From Clostridiales bacterium (GTDB lineage Bacteria > Bacillota_A > Clostridia > Christensenellales > Christensenellaceae), in the NCBI GenBank assembly GCA_003149735.1, contig QANA01000037.1, positions 16,308 to 32,462 on the forward strand: a stretch of DNA of 16,155 nt, given 5' to 3'. Of this stretch, positions 1-7,198 are shown in pieces; within the stretch, counting starts at the first letter, position 1; every line of letters starts with the position of its first letter. The position numbers and the translations under genes were made by a program. The notes below the pieces were generated by a model. The model saw only the letters and a list, made by a program, of their open reading frames with translations, had not been told where the DNA came from and did not search any database.

Positions 1-24
1 TTGAGAAAAAGAAAGGATAGGCAA

Positions 25-1176
25 ATGGAGAAGAAAAAAGTGGATTGGCTGAAGTTGAAAAAACTGGAACAGAAACCCGAAGAAAAATATGTTACGGTAA
101 CCATGCCGGAAAGCAGCTATCGTGCATTTAACTGTATGATCGATTACCCGATTACCGGTTGGCATGAGCGAGATGAGACGGCAATGGGCCGCGCGGAGTG
201 GAATAAAGAACTGTATCCGCTGCCCGAAGCATATCGGCGCAGGGAAGGAACACCTCGTGGAAAAATCATGGGGTATACGCTGGAGGATTGCGCTTTTTAT
301 CCGGGCGTTAAGCATAAATATTGGATTTACACACCGGCTCAATATGATGGAAAGACGCCAGCAGATCTGATTTTGTTTTTAGATGGACAGATGCATATTG
401 CACCGGTGCTTGGAAAACAGCCGCCGATGAAGGACGGACGCCGCCGCATTATGAGCGATTTGTTGGAGGAAGTACCTGCAGATGGAGAGGTTGTACTGCC
501 TGCCGATACGAATAATGTCACCGATTTGCTGGATAATCTCATTGCAGATGGAAAAATTCCGCTTACGATTGCCGTATTCCTCACGCCCGGCTATCCGGGA
601 CCGGGAGAGCCGGTTTATGGAACGGGTAAAGGAGTGACCAATCGCAGCGTGGAATATGATACAGTAAGTGATTGGTTTGCCCGCTTTTTGGCCGAGGAAT
701 TTTTGCCATTGGCATTGGAAGGGTATGCAATTACGGCAAACCCCATGGGGCATAGCGTGGTAGGGCTGAGTTCCAGCGGTATTGCCGGTTTTGCCACTGC
801 CTGGTATGATAATCATCTGTTTGGTAATGTTATTTTGGGCAGCCCGAGTTTCGGAAATATCCGCGGCGGCAATATCTGGCCGTCGGTGATCCGCACGACA
901 GATGAAAAGAAAAATCTGCGCACCTGTATGTGTGTCGGAAAATATGATGCCGACATCATTTTTGGTGACTGGATTTTGGCAGATCGCGATGTGGCAAGTG
1001 CACTCAATTATCGCGATTACGATTTTCGGCTGATCATCAACGAAATGGGGCATAGCCTGACATTCCTCAAATATATGATTCCGCAGGCATTGGCCTGGTT
1101 CTATCACGGTGAGGATGTATGCGAAGAACATTGTACGGTGATTCGGCCCTATCCGTTGGTAACGGAATTGAAGTAA
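25..1176 (+). CDS. Esterase-D / enterochelin-esterase-like alpha/beta hydrolase
   Basis: A 383-residue protein that resembles the esterase D/Fes-like branch of alpha/beta hydrolases, enzymes that cut ester bonds of small molecules or acylated sugars; the substrate cannot be told. The nucleophile elbow is at residues 247-252 (GLSSSG), followed by the family-typical segment around GSPSFGNIRGG. The probable acid is D308 (or D310) in GKYDADIIFGDW and the probable base is H343 in NEMGHS, so Ser249, Asp and His are all present in order. The usual GxSxG elbow is altered: the last Gly is Ser251, with Gly following. There is no signal peptide or membrane segment, so it should be cytoplasmic. I chose ATG 25 because AAAGGA at 12-17 sits 7 bases before it; a TTG at base 1 is also in frame but at the window edge, and the gene could extend further left. 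The broken gene downstream follows after about 240 bases. Confidence 0.8.
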   Translation: MEKKKVDWLKLKKLEQKPEEKYVTVTMPESSYRAFNCMIDYPITGWHERDETAMGRAEWNKELYPLPEAYRRREGTPRGKIMGYTLEDCAFYPGVKHKYWIYTPAQYDGKTPADLILFLDGQMHIAPVLGKQPPMKDGRRRIMSDLLEEVPADGEVVLPADTNNVTDLLDNLIADGKIPLTIAVFLTPGYPGPGEPVYGTGKGVTNRSVEYDTVSDWFARFLAEEFLPLALEGYAITANPMGHSVVGLSSSGIAGFATAWYDNHLFGNVILGSPSFGNIRGGNIWPSVIRTTDEKKNLRTCMCVGKYDADIIFGDWILADRDVASALNYRDYDFRLIINEMGHSLTFLKYMIPQALAWFYHGEDVCEEHCTVIRPYPLVTELK

Positions 1177-1415
1177 ATTTCCATGCTGCGTATTGAAAAA
1201 GAAAAGGTTAGCCACTATTTTGATGGCTCAATTACCCCTACGGTCTGCTGGACTCGGTTTATTGAGGACTGTCGGTGAAATCAGGAGTCGGGGAAATGAT
1301 CTCACCGGAAAAGGGGTCATAATCAAAAACATAACGGTTTTGTTGTGCCCTAAATTTTCAACGATTTGCCACGACAGAATTGTTGCCGGAAAACGAGGAG
1401 AGAATCTGCTGTACT
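1177..1415. other. Intergenic stretch with no convincing gene
   Basis: About 240 bases between the esterase and the decayed phosphodiesterase gene. Open frames here are short, lack ribosome sites and resemble no family I know. No good terminator is visible after the esterase. Given the decay of the next gene, this stretch may itself be a remnant. Confidence 0.4.
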
Positions 1416-2331
1416 ATGAAATCCCAAAAATGTAAGTTTTTGCTGCTTCATATTCTGCTGTTGTGTGGCCTTGCACTGCTGGTGTTGAAATATGTTGAGG
1501 AAATTCAAATGTTCAAGCAGACGATTTACGACACCATCCACCCGAAATCCGTTTCTGAGACTACCGATGATCCCATTACTTATATCCGGTGGAGATCAAC
1601 GGCGATGAATGGTTTGTGGAGCATCCGCTGATTTATCATGCCGGCGGTGCAATCGAAGGCAACAAATACACTAATTCTGTGGAGGCTGTGGAAAACACGC
1701 TGTCTGAAGGAAAAACTTTATCGAAATTGACCTTCGGTATACCTGTGACAATGTTCTGGTTTGCGCTCACAACTGGGACGATATCTATCTGGAGGACCGA
1801 CAACCAACACTGGAGGAATTTCTGTCATCGAAAATTCAGGGCAAGTTTTCGCCTCTGACCGCCGAGCATCTGATAGAAATCATGAGGCAGAATACGGAAA
1901 TGTATCTGATTACGGATATCAAGGATACGGATCTCTGTACCGCTATCTCTGATCTGGTGGCGCTGGCGGAGGAAGATCCTGCGATTCTGGATCGTTTTAT
2001 CATCCAATTATATACTGGCCGGGAAAAAACCTCCGTTCAGGAAATCTATCCTTTTAAAGATTCCCAATTCCTTTTTACGACCTACAACTGGGGAGATTGG
2101 CAATTAGAAGTCGCGCAAATCTGCAATGAGGAAAACATTGCTGTAATTACCGTCCCTTATGGCAAGATGCCGGATGAAGACGCCGCTCTGATGCGTGAGC
2201 TGGGATTTACGGTATACGAGTATACCGTAGACCGTGCAGATAAAGCAAACTTTTCCCTGACGAGGGGGATCTCCGGCTTCTATACAGATACGCTGTCTCC
2301 AGATGATCTGGAATATGAATCCGGGCAATAA
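1416..2331 (+). pseudogene. Membrane-anchored glycerophosphodiester phosphodiesterase-like gene, broken by two frameshifts
   Basis: Three successive reading frames join into one coherent protein of about 305 residues. Frame A (from ATG 1416) gives a basic N-terminus, one hydrophobic helix (about residues 8-24) and a linker ending in DDPITYI. Frame B (from about 1589) gives EINGDEWFVEHPLIYHAGG and YTNSVEAVENTLSEGK. Frame C (from about 1717) gives FIEIDLRYT, VLVCAHNWDD and the rest of the barrel to the stop at 2331. The two joins, near 1588 and near 1716, are each repaired by adding one base, so both look like single-base deletions. HAGG, the E-x-D in FIEID and the H in AHNWD match the catalytic set of GDPD/PI-PLC-like TIM-barrel phosphodiesterases, here of the kind anchored outside the membrane. 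No stop interrupts any of the three segments, so the decay is recent or the breaks are sequencing errors. The ribosome site (GAGGAGAG) lies rather far, about 12 bases, from ATG 1416. Confidence 0.8.
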
Positions 2332-2336
2332 GATGA

Positions 2337-2525
2337 TGGTGCAGCCTGGCGGCGGCACGTAAAATGCATGGCTTCCTGCTGCAGCATACGCAGCTGAGTG
2401 ATGCGCAGTGCGCCATGCCGCTTTCGCTTAAAGGAAATTTGTGTATCAGTCAGATTGTCAATCCTGCCAAAGGCTGTATGATGGAATTTCCCATAGGTTT
2501 GGCAGGGAAAATATTTGAAGATTGA
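2337..2525 (+). other. Short protein-like open stretch, probable relic of a lost gene
   Basis: The 315 bases between the broken phosphodiesterase and the AraC gene hold an open frame from 2337 to a TGA at 2523-2525; the first ATG is at 2364 and would give 53 residues ending in GLAGKIFED. The composition looks protein-like, but there is no ribosome site before the ATG and I do not recognise the sequence. It reads like the C-terminal end of a gene whose front has been deleted. Confidence 0.25.
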
Positions 2526-2570
2526 ATTGAGCTGTAAATAGGAATAAAATATTCATCTTCTAATTCTAAT

Positions 2571-2620
2571 AAACAAAAAAGCATAAATCCTCCGTATGAT
2601 GATAAGCATACAGAGGATTT
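2571..2620 (-). terminator. Rho-independent terminator of the AraC-family gene
   Basis: AAATCCTCCGTATG (2585-2598) pairs with CATACAGAGGATTT (2607-2620) in a 14-base-pair stem with one mismatch and an 8-base loop. Read on the minus strand it is followed by GC and a run of six T (2575-2580), 27 bases after the AraC stop codon. On the plus strand the following sequence is only AT-rich, so it may weakly stop leftward-side transcription too. Confidence 0.8.
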
Positions 2621-2646
2621 ATTTATAAATATATTTGGAAATGTTC

Positions 2647-3543
2647 TTATTCCGCGTTGTCTCTAATGGGAATATAGAGATCGGCTACCGCATTTTTCTC
2701 TCCATGACAGCGCTCGTCATAAAATTCAAAAGCACAGCCATGCTCATCAAAGCGGTATTTGCTGGCGGGCAGCCATTGTTCGAAAATATAGCGCCAGGTG
2801 GACTTTACAGCCAGAGAAAGAGAGCCTTCCTGATAACAATCGGCAGTTTGTATGTTGTCCACCAGTGGCGTTGTAAACACGGCATAGGTTGCGGCAGGAA
2901 CTTCCAGCACCTGCATATCCGGTGTGACACGACTGAAATCAGGTACGATAACGCCGAATAAATAAGTCAGACTGCCGTCTTCGGCAGGCGAAGGGAGACA
3001 GATACCAACTTCTCCGTGTTTAGGTGGGCAAAGTTGAGCATATAATCTGCTCTCCATATTTTCTCCATGATATGTATCCCAATAAGCGGCCAGTTCCTGA
3101 GAAAAATGGTCGGAAATCTGCGTTTGCAGACCGTAGCCGGCAACGCGAAAGGCAGCTTTTTGCTGAATGATCGGTTCCATAAAAATAGTTCCTCCTTGAA
3201 AGTTGTTAAGGCGCCCAGATGCCTGTATGTAAGCAAGATACAGGGAAGGAGAATAACCGAATTCCCGGCGAAATGCTTTGGAAAACCCGCTGGCTGTTTC
3301 GAAACCGTAACTAAGCGCGATATCCAGTATTTTTTTCTGGGAAAAAAGAGCAGAACGGGCCAGAAGCAGGCGACGCCTGCGCAGGTATTCCATGGGAGAT
3401 GTTCCGCAGTGCACGCGGAATAACCGGCAGAAATGATAGGGCGAGTACCCAGCCTGTTGTGCCAGAAGGGCGATGGAAAGCGGTTCATCAATATGCCGAT
3501 CGATATACTCGAGAATATGCTGTATGGCAGTTGCAGGCTCCAT
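2647..3543 (-). CDS. AraC-family regulator with GyrI-like effector-binding domain
   Basis: A 298-residue transcription factor. Residues 1-105 form the two helix-turn-helix AraC DNA-binding domain (first HTH about 23-43, LLAQQAGYSPYHFCRLF; second about 73-93, DIALSYGFETASGFSKAF, then GYSPS). Residues 122-296 form a GyrI/Rob-like effector domain with its two repeated units, the fold that binds lipophilic or cationic drugs in Rob and BmrR. The order, DNA-binding domain first, is that of Rob rather than of AraC. The start is supported by AAGGAGGT 7 bases before ATG 3543. A TAAAAT at 3575-3580 (minus) may be its -10 box, but no good -35 is visible. It is transcribed alone, since a terminator separates it from pepT upstream. 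Ligand and targets are unknown; an internal translation start is described separately. Confidence 0.92.
   Translation of the reverse strand: MEPATAIQHILEYIDRHIDEPLSIALLAQQAGYSPYHFCRLFRVHCGTSPMEYLRRRRLLLARSALFSQKKILDIALSYGFETASGFSKAFRREFGYSPSLYLAYIQASGRLNNFQGGTIFMEPIIQQKAAFRVAGYGLQTQISDHFSQELAAYWDTYHGENMESRLYAQLCPPKHGEVGICLPSPAEDGSLTYLFGVIVPDFSRVTPDMQVLEVPAATYAVFTTPLVDNIQTADCYQEGSLSLAVKSTWRYIFEQWLPASKYRFDEHGCAFEFYDERCHGEKNAVADLYIPIRDNAE
3178..3197 (-). promoter_or_regulatory. Possible internal ribosome site and start codon for the free effector domain
   Basis: Within the AraC-family gene, AAGGAGGA (plus positions 3190-3197, read on the minus strand) lies 9 bases before an in-frame ATG (3178-3180, codon 122). 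That codon falls exactly at the boundary between the DNA-binding and GyrI-like domains. Translation from it would give a 177-residue stand-alone ligand-binding protein (2647-3180). The bases also encode Gln-Gly-Gly of the linker, so the match could be coincidental. Confidence 0.35.
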
Positions 3544-3627
3544 GCAAAACCTCCTTCCCTGAACTTATGACTTTATTTTAGCCGGAAATGAATGAAATTG
3601 CTGTTCCTGGCGTGCGGTTTTACAGAG

Positions 3628-3658
3628 TAAAAAAGAGCGCACAGCTTGAACTGTGCGC
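3628..3658 (-). terminator. Rho-independent terminator of pepT
   Basis: GCGCACAG (3637-3644) pairs perfectly with CTGTGCGC (3651-3658) around a 6-base loop. Read on the minus strand it is followed by TCTTTTTTAC. It begins 8 bases after the pepT stop and separates pepT from the AraC-family gene. Confidence 0.88.
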
Positions 3659-3665
3659 ATCGATG

Positions 3666-4880
3666 TCATTTGGCTGCACCATAGATAATATTGCAGATAA
3701 CTTCTGCACATTTTTCAAGGGAAGGGATAGGCAGGAATTCATAACGGCCATGCATATTCTCCCCGCCGGTGAAAATATTTGGGCAAGGAAGGCCTTCATA
3801 GGAAAGGCGGGCGCCGTCGGTACCGCCGCGGATAGGATCGATGCGCGGTGTAATACCAGCTTGCTCCATAGCCTGTTTAGCCTTCTCGATGATATGCATA
3901 TGCGGAGCCAGGGTTTCTTTCATGTTGCGGTAATGATCCTGCAGGGTAAGTTCAACGGTACCTGCGCCGTATTTTTCATTGAGAAAGGAGGCATTTGCAG
4001 AAAACCGTTGCTTGCGGGCTTCCAACTTATCACTGTCGTGATCGCGCAGAATGTAGGATAACGTCGTCTTTTCCACACTGCCGTTCATTTCGATCAGGTG
4101 AGCAAAACCTTCATATCCTTCCGTGTAGGCGGGAATCTCAAAAGCAGGCAGCATACCATTGAACTCCATGGCGATCAGCATGGAATTTTTCATTTTGTGT
4201 TTAGCGGAGCCGGGGTGAATATTCTTGCCGTGTATAGTAACGCTGGCAGAAGCAGCATTAAAATTCTCGTATTCTAATCCACCGATGGTACCGCCATCCA
4301 CGGTATAGGCATAATCGGCGCCAAAACCGGGAATATCAAAATGATCTGCTCCACGCCCGATCTCTTCGTCAGGAGTAAATCCAATTTGCACAGCTCCATG
4401 CGGGCGACTGTCGGAGAGGATCTGTTCGGCGGCGGAAAGAATAGCAGCAATGCCGGCCTTATCATCTGCCCCGAGCAAAGTGGTGCCGTCGGTTACAATA
4501 ATATCCTGGCCTTTATAGATAGAAAGAATCGGGTAGTCGCTGGGGGAAAGTATAATTTGCTGAGTTTCATTGAGCAGAATATCTCCGCCATCATAATTTT
4601 TTACAATGCGCGGCTTGACATCCTTGCCGGTAATATCCGGCGAAGTATCCATATGAGCGATAAAACCGATGGAGGGAGCCTGAGGATCGGTGGCCGGAAT
4701 GGTACCATAGACATATCCATAAGTGTCCATACGGGCATTGGCAATGCCCATGGCTTGCATTTCTTCTACCAGAGCTGCGCCCAGTACCTTCTGGCCGGGT
4801 GTGCTGGGGATGGATGCGGAAATTTCTTCTGAAGTGGTATCGTAAGATACATATTTCAAAAAGCGCTGAGTGATATCCAT
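3666..4880 (-). CDS. pepT: Peptidase T (tripeptide aminopeptidase, M20B)
   Basis: A cytoplasmic two-zinc aminopeptidase that removes the N-terminal residue from tripeptides, used in peptide nutrition. The length, 404 residues, fits the family (E. coli PepT 408). Metal and catalytic residues are all visible: H76 and catalytic D78 in AHMDTSPD, bridging D139 in LLGADDKAG, catalytic E172 and metal E173 in FTPDEEIGRG, D195 in YTVDGG, and H377 in TGGENMHGRYEF. The segment from about 203 to 320 is the dimerisation (lid) domain, with NIHPGSAK inside. ATG 4880 has AGAGGT about 10 bases upstream. The gene is divergent from the transaldolase operon across 123 bases and is monocistronic. Confidence 0.96.
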   Translation of the reverse strand: MDITQRFLKYVSYDTTSEEISASIPSTPGQKVLGAALVEEMQAMGIANARMDTYGYVYGTIPATDPQAPSIGFIAHMDTSPDITGKDVKPRIVKNYDGGDILLNETQQIILSPSDYPILSIYKGQDIIVTDGTTLLGADDKAGIAAILSAAEQILSDSRPHGAVQIGFTPDEEIGRGADHFDIPGFGADYAYTVDGGTIGGLEYENFNAASASVTIHGKNIHPGSAKHKMKNSMLIAMEFNGMLPAFEIPAYTEGYEGFAHLIEMNGSVEKTTLSYILRDHDSDKLEARKQRFSANASFLNEKYGAGTVELTLQDHYRNMKETLAPHMHIIEKAKQAMEQAGITPRIDPIRGGTDGARLSYEGLPCPNIFTGGENMHGRYEFLPIPSLEKCAEVICNIIYGAAK

Positions 4881-4936
4881 AAATTTTTACCTCTCTTGCT
4901 ATAAATGATGGTTTTAGGAACCTATAAAGTATGATA

Positions 4937-4945
4937 TGCTATAAT
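4937..4945 (+). promoter_or_regulatory. Extended -10 promoter for the transaldolase-gnd operon
   Basis: TGCTATAAT is a perfect extended -10 element, placing the transcript start near 4952 and leaving a leader of about 50 bases. No good -35 is seen at the right distance, as is common with extended -10 promoters. The box lies in a 10-base perfect palindrome (TATAATTATA, 4940-4949), so TATAAT is also read on the minus strand towards pepT; the true pepT promoter is not clear. Confidence 0.5.
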
Positions 4946-5003
4946 TATAACATCCCATCCGTTCCGGGAGCAATGGATAGGACAAACTTTGGAGGCAAAT
5001 CAA

Positions 5004-5693
5004 ATGCTGGTATTGATTGACAACGCAAATTTGAAGGAAATCGAATCGCTGTATGACATGTACCCTTATGATGGAGTAACGACGAATCCGACGATTCTGA
5101 AGAATGAACATACCAATCCTATTCGCCTGCTTAAGGATATTCGCAGCTTATTGCCTGCGGAATGCCAGTTGCATGCGCAAGTGATTTCAGATACAACAGA
5201 AGGAATTCTGGAAGAGGCACATTTTATGTTGGATGAGATTGCGGAAGATTTGTTTATCAAAGTTCCCGTCTCGGCAGCGGGTATGAAGGCAATTCATTTG
5301 CTTAAGCAGGAGGGAGTCAACATAACGGCAACGGCAATTTATACTGCTATGCAGGCATTTATGGCCGGAAAGGCAGGGGCGAGATATACGGCGCCTTACG
5401 TCAATCGCCTGGATAATATGGGCGCAGATGGAGTACAGGTGGCGGCGGATATTCACAATATGTTCCGACTGCACAATATGGAATGCGACGTGCTGGCAGC
5501 CAGTTTTAAAAACTCCCAGCAGATTTTGAATCTTTGCAAAAAGGGAGTGGGCGCAGTGACGGCAGCGCCGGATGTGCTGCGGGCGCTTATTCAGCATGAT
5601 GCAACGTTTACTGCGGAAGAAAATTTTGAAAACGATTTTTATTCGCTGGTACATGAAATCAAGGGAATTGACCTCAATAAAAAGCGAGATTGA
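5004..5693 (+). CDS. Transaldolase-like / fructose-6-phosphate aldolase family protein
   Basis: A 229-residue class I aldolase of the small transaldolase (MipB/TalC/FSA) subfamily, which moves dihydroxyacetone units between sugar phosphates or cleaves fructose 6-phosphate. The Schiff-base lysine is K86 in LFIKVPVS, matching K85 of E. coli FsaA. Other family landmarks are the DNANL start, the GVTTNPTI segment (24-31) and TATAIYTAMQA after the lysine. ATG 5004 is chosen because GGAGG at 4991-4995 lies 8 bases before it; an upstream in-frame TTG at 4989 overlaps that site and is unlikely. The gene is followed 18 bases later by gnd, so the pair serves the pentose phosphate pathway. Whether the activity is transaldolase or FSA cannot be decided by eye. 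Confidence 0.9.
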   Translation: MLVLIDNANLKEIESLYDMYPYDGVTTNPTILKNEHTNPIRLLKDIRSLLPAECQLHAQVISDTTEGILEEAHFMLDEIAEDLFIKVPVSAAGMKAIHLLKQEGVNITATAIYTAMQAFMAGKAGARYTAPYVNRLDNMGADGVQVAADIHNMFRLHNMECDVLAASFKNSQQILNLCKKGVGAVTAAPDVLRALIQHDATFTAEENFENDFYSLVHEIKGIDLNKKRD

Positions 5694-5711
5694 GTAATTG
5701 GGGGGAGAAAT

Positions 5712-7163
5712 ATGGGAAAGGCTCAGATCGCAGTCGTAGGATTGGCGGTAATGGGGGAAAATCTGGCGCTGAATATGGAGCGGCACGGATTTCGTGTTGC
5801 AGTCTATAATCGGACGGCGGAAAAAGTAGATTGTTTTCTGCAGGGGAGAGCAAAGGGAAAACAGTTTTTGGGAGCACATTCGGTAGAAGAATTGGTCGGG
5901 CTTTTGCAAAAACCGAGGATTATCATGCTGATGATACGGCAGGGAGCGCCGGTAGATGCATTTATTGAACAGGCGTTGCCTTATCTGGAACAAGGTGATA
6001 TTCTGATTGACGGCGGAAATTCCAATTTTCAGGATACAATACGCCGCAGCCAGGCATTAGAGAAAAAGGGAATCCATTATATGGGATGCGGCGTTTCCGG
6101 AGGCGAAGAAGGGGCTCTCAATGGCCCGGCACTGATGCCCGGGGGTTCGCGGCAAGCCTGGCAACATGTGCAGCCGGTTTTTGAGGCAATCAGTGCCAAA
6201 GCACCTTCCGGAGAACCGTGTTGCGGATATATTGGCGAGAATGGTGCAGGCCATTTTGTAAAAATGGTACATAATGGAATTGAATATGGTGATATTCAAA
6301 TCATTTGTGAGGCCTATCAGGTGATGCGGGATCTGTTGGCAATGCCGGCTTCGGAGATAGGGGATGTTTTTGCGCAGTGGAATCAAAGCGAATTGAACAG
6401 CTATTTGATCGAAATCACAGCTAATATTCTGCATAAACTGGGCGAGGATGGCTTGCCAATTGTAGATAAAATACTGGATACGGCCGGACAGAAGGGAACG
6501 GGCAAGTGGACGGGCATCTGTGCATTGGAAGAGGGCATCCCTCTTACATTGATTGGGGAAGCGGTTTTTGCCCGCTGCCTTTCGGCACAGAAGGAAGAAC
6601 GAATAGCGGCAAGTGCACGGTTTCCGATATCCCGGCATGTTTTTTCCGGAGATAAGCAGGCGTTGATTGAAGATCTGCGCCAGGCAGTATACGCATCCAA
6701 AATTGTCTCCTATGCACAGGGATTTGCTTTGATTCGTCAGGCATGCCGTACTTATGACTGGCAAATTGATTGCGGTCAGGTAGCGATGATTTGGCGGGAA
6801 GGCTGTATTATCCGGTCGGTGTTTTTGGAAAAGATACGGGAAGCCTATGAAAAGCAGAAAGATTTGGCTAATTTGCTCATGGATCCCTATTTTGCCGAGC
6901 GTATTATGGTAGCTGAGCAGGGGTGGAGACGAGCAGCAGCACAGGCCGTTTTACAGAGTATTCCGTTGCCGGCAATTACTTCTGCCCTCAGTTATTTTGA
7001 CGGATATCGCTGCGGCAATCTTCCGGCCAATCTGCTTCAGGCACAAAGAGATTATTTTGGCGCACATACATATGAGCGCATCGATCGGCCGCGGGGAGAA
7101 TTCTTCCATACGGATTGGACCGGGCATGGCGGCAATACTTCGGCATCTACTTATTCAGTTTGA
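5712..7163 (+). CDS. gnd: 6-phosphogluconate dehydrogenase, decarboxylating
   Basis: A 483-residue cytoplasmic enzyme that oxidises and decarboxylates 6-phosphogluconate to ribulose 5-phosphate, making NADPH. The Rossmann fold opens with VVGLAVMGENLALNM (residues 8-22). N33-R34-T35 after the second strand is the NADP-type signature. GVSGGEEGALNGPALMPGG (127-145) and HFVKMVHNGIEYGD (181-194) carry the substrate site, with catalytic K184 and E191 equivalent to K183/E190 of characterised enzymes. The C-terminal tail keeps YFGAHTYERID and FFHTDWTGHGG. Length and motifs are those of the long, dimeric Gnd class (E. coli 468). GGGGGGAG lies just ahead of ATG 5712. It is second in the operon after the transaldolase and ends in a bidirectional terminator. 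No zwf or pgl gene is in view. Confidence 0.97.
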   Translation: MGKAQIAVVGLAVMGENLALNMERHGFRVAVYNRTAEKVDCFLQGRAKGKQFLGAHSVEELVGLLQKPRIIMLMIRQGAPVDAFIEQALPYLEQGDILIDGGNSNFQDTIRRSQALEKKGIHYMGCGVSGGEEGALNGPALMPGGSRQAWQHVQPVFEAISAKAPSGEPCCGYIGENGAGHFVKMVHNGIEYGDIQIICEAYQVMRDLLAMPASEIGDVFAQWNQSELNSYLIEITANILHKLGEDGLPIVDKILDTAGQKGTGKWTGICALEEGIPLTLIGEAVFARCLSAQKEERIAASARFPISRHVFSGDKQALIEDLRQAVYASKIVSYAQGFALIRQACRTYDWQIDCGQVAMIWREGCIIRSVFLEKIREAYEKQKDLANLLMDPYFAERIMVAEQGWRRAAAQAVLQSIPLPAITSALSYFDGYRCGNLPANLLQAQRDYFGAHTYERIDRPRGEFFHTDWTGHGGNTSASTYSV

Positions 7164-7164
7164 T

Positions 7165-7198
7165 AAAAAAAGCACTCCTGTAGGAGTGCTTTTTTTTA
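7165..7198. terminator. Bidirectional terminator shared by gnd and the MATE gene
   Basis: AGCACTCC (7171-7178) pairs perfectly with GGAGTGCT (7183-7190) around a TGTA loop, flanked by a run of A on the left (7165-7170) and seven T on the right (7191-7197). It therefore works in both directions. The T run overlaps the minus-strand TAA stop codon of the MATE gene (7196-7198), so the convergent genes end only 32 bases apart. Confidence 0.92.

Noticed and set aside
379..1215. Long minus-strand open frame (278 codons) opposite the esterase gene
   Set aside because: It is the mirror of a well-supported gene; its composition is rich in Cys, His and Ile in the manner of antisense frames and it has no domain.
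1255..1355. Short open stretch on the minus strand with a protein-like look (DYDPFSGEII)
   Set aside because: It is about 30 codons, bounded by stops, has no start or ribosome site, and resembles nothing I can name with certainty.
1193..1435. 80-codon open frame on the plus strand before the broken phosphodiesterase gene
   Set aside because: It has no ribosome site, no recognisable family and overlaps the start of the better-supported pseudogene in another frame.
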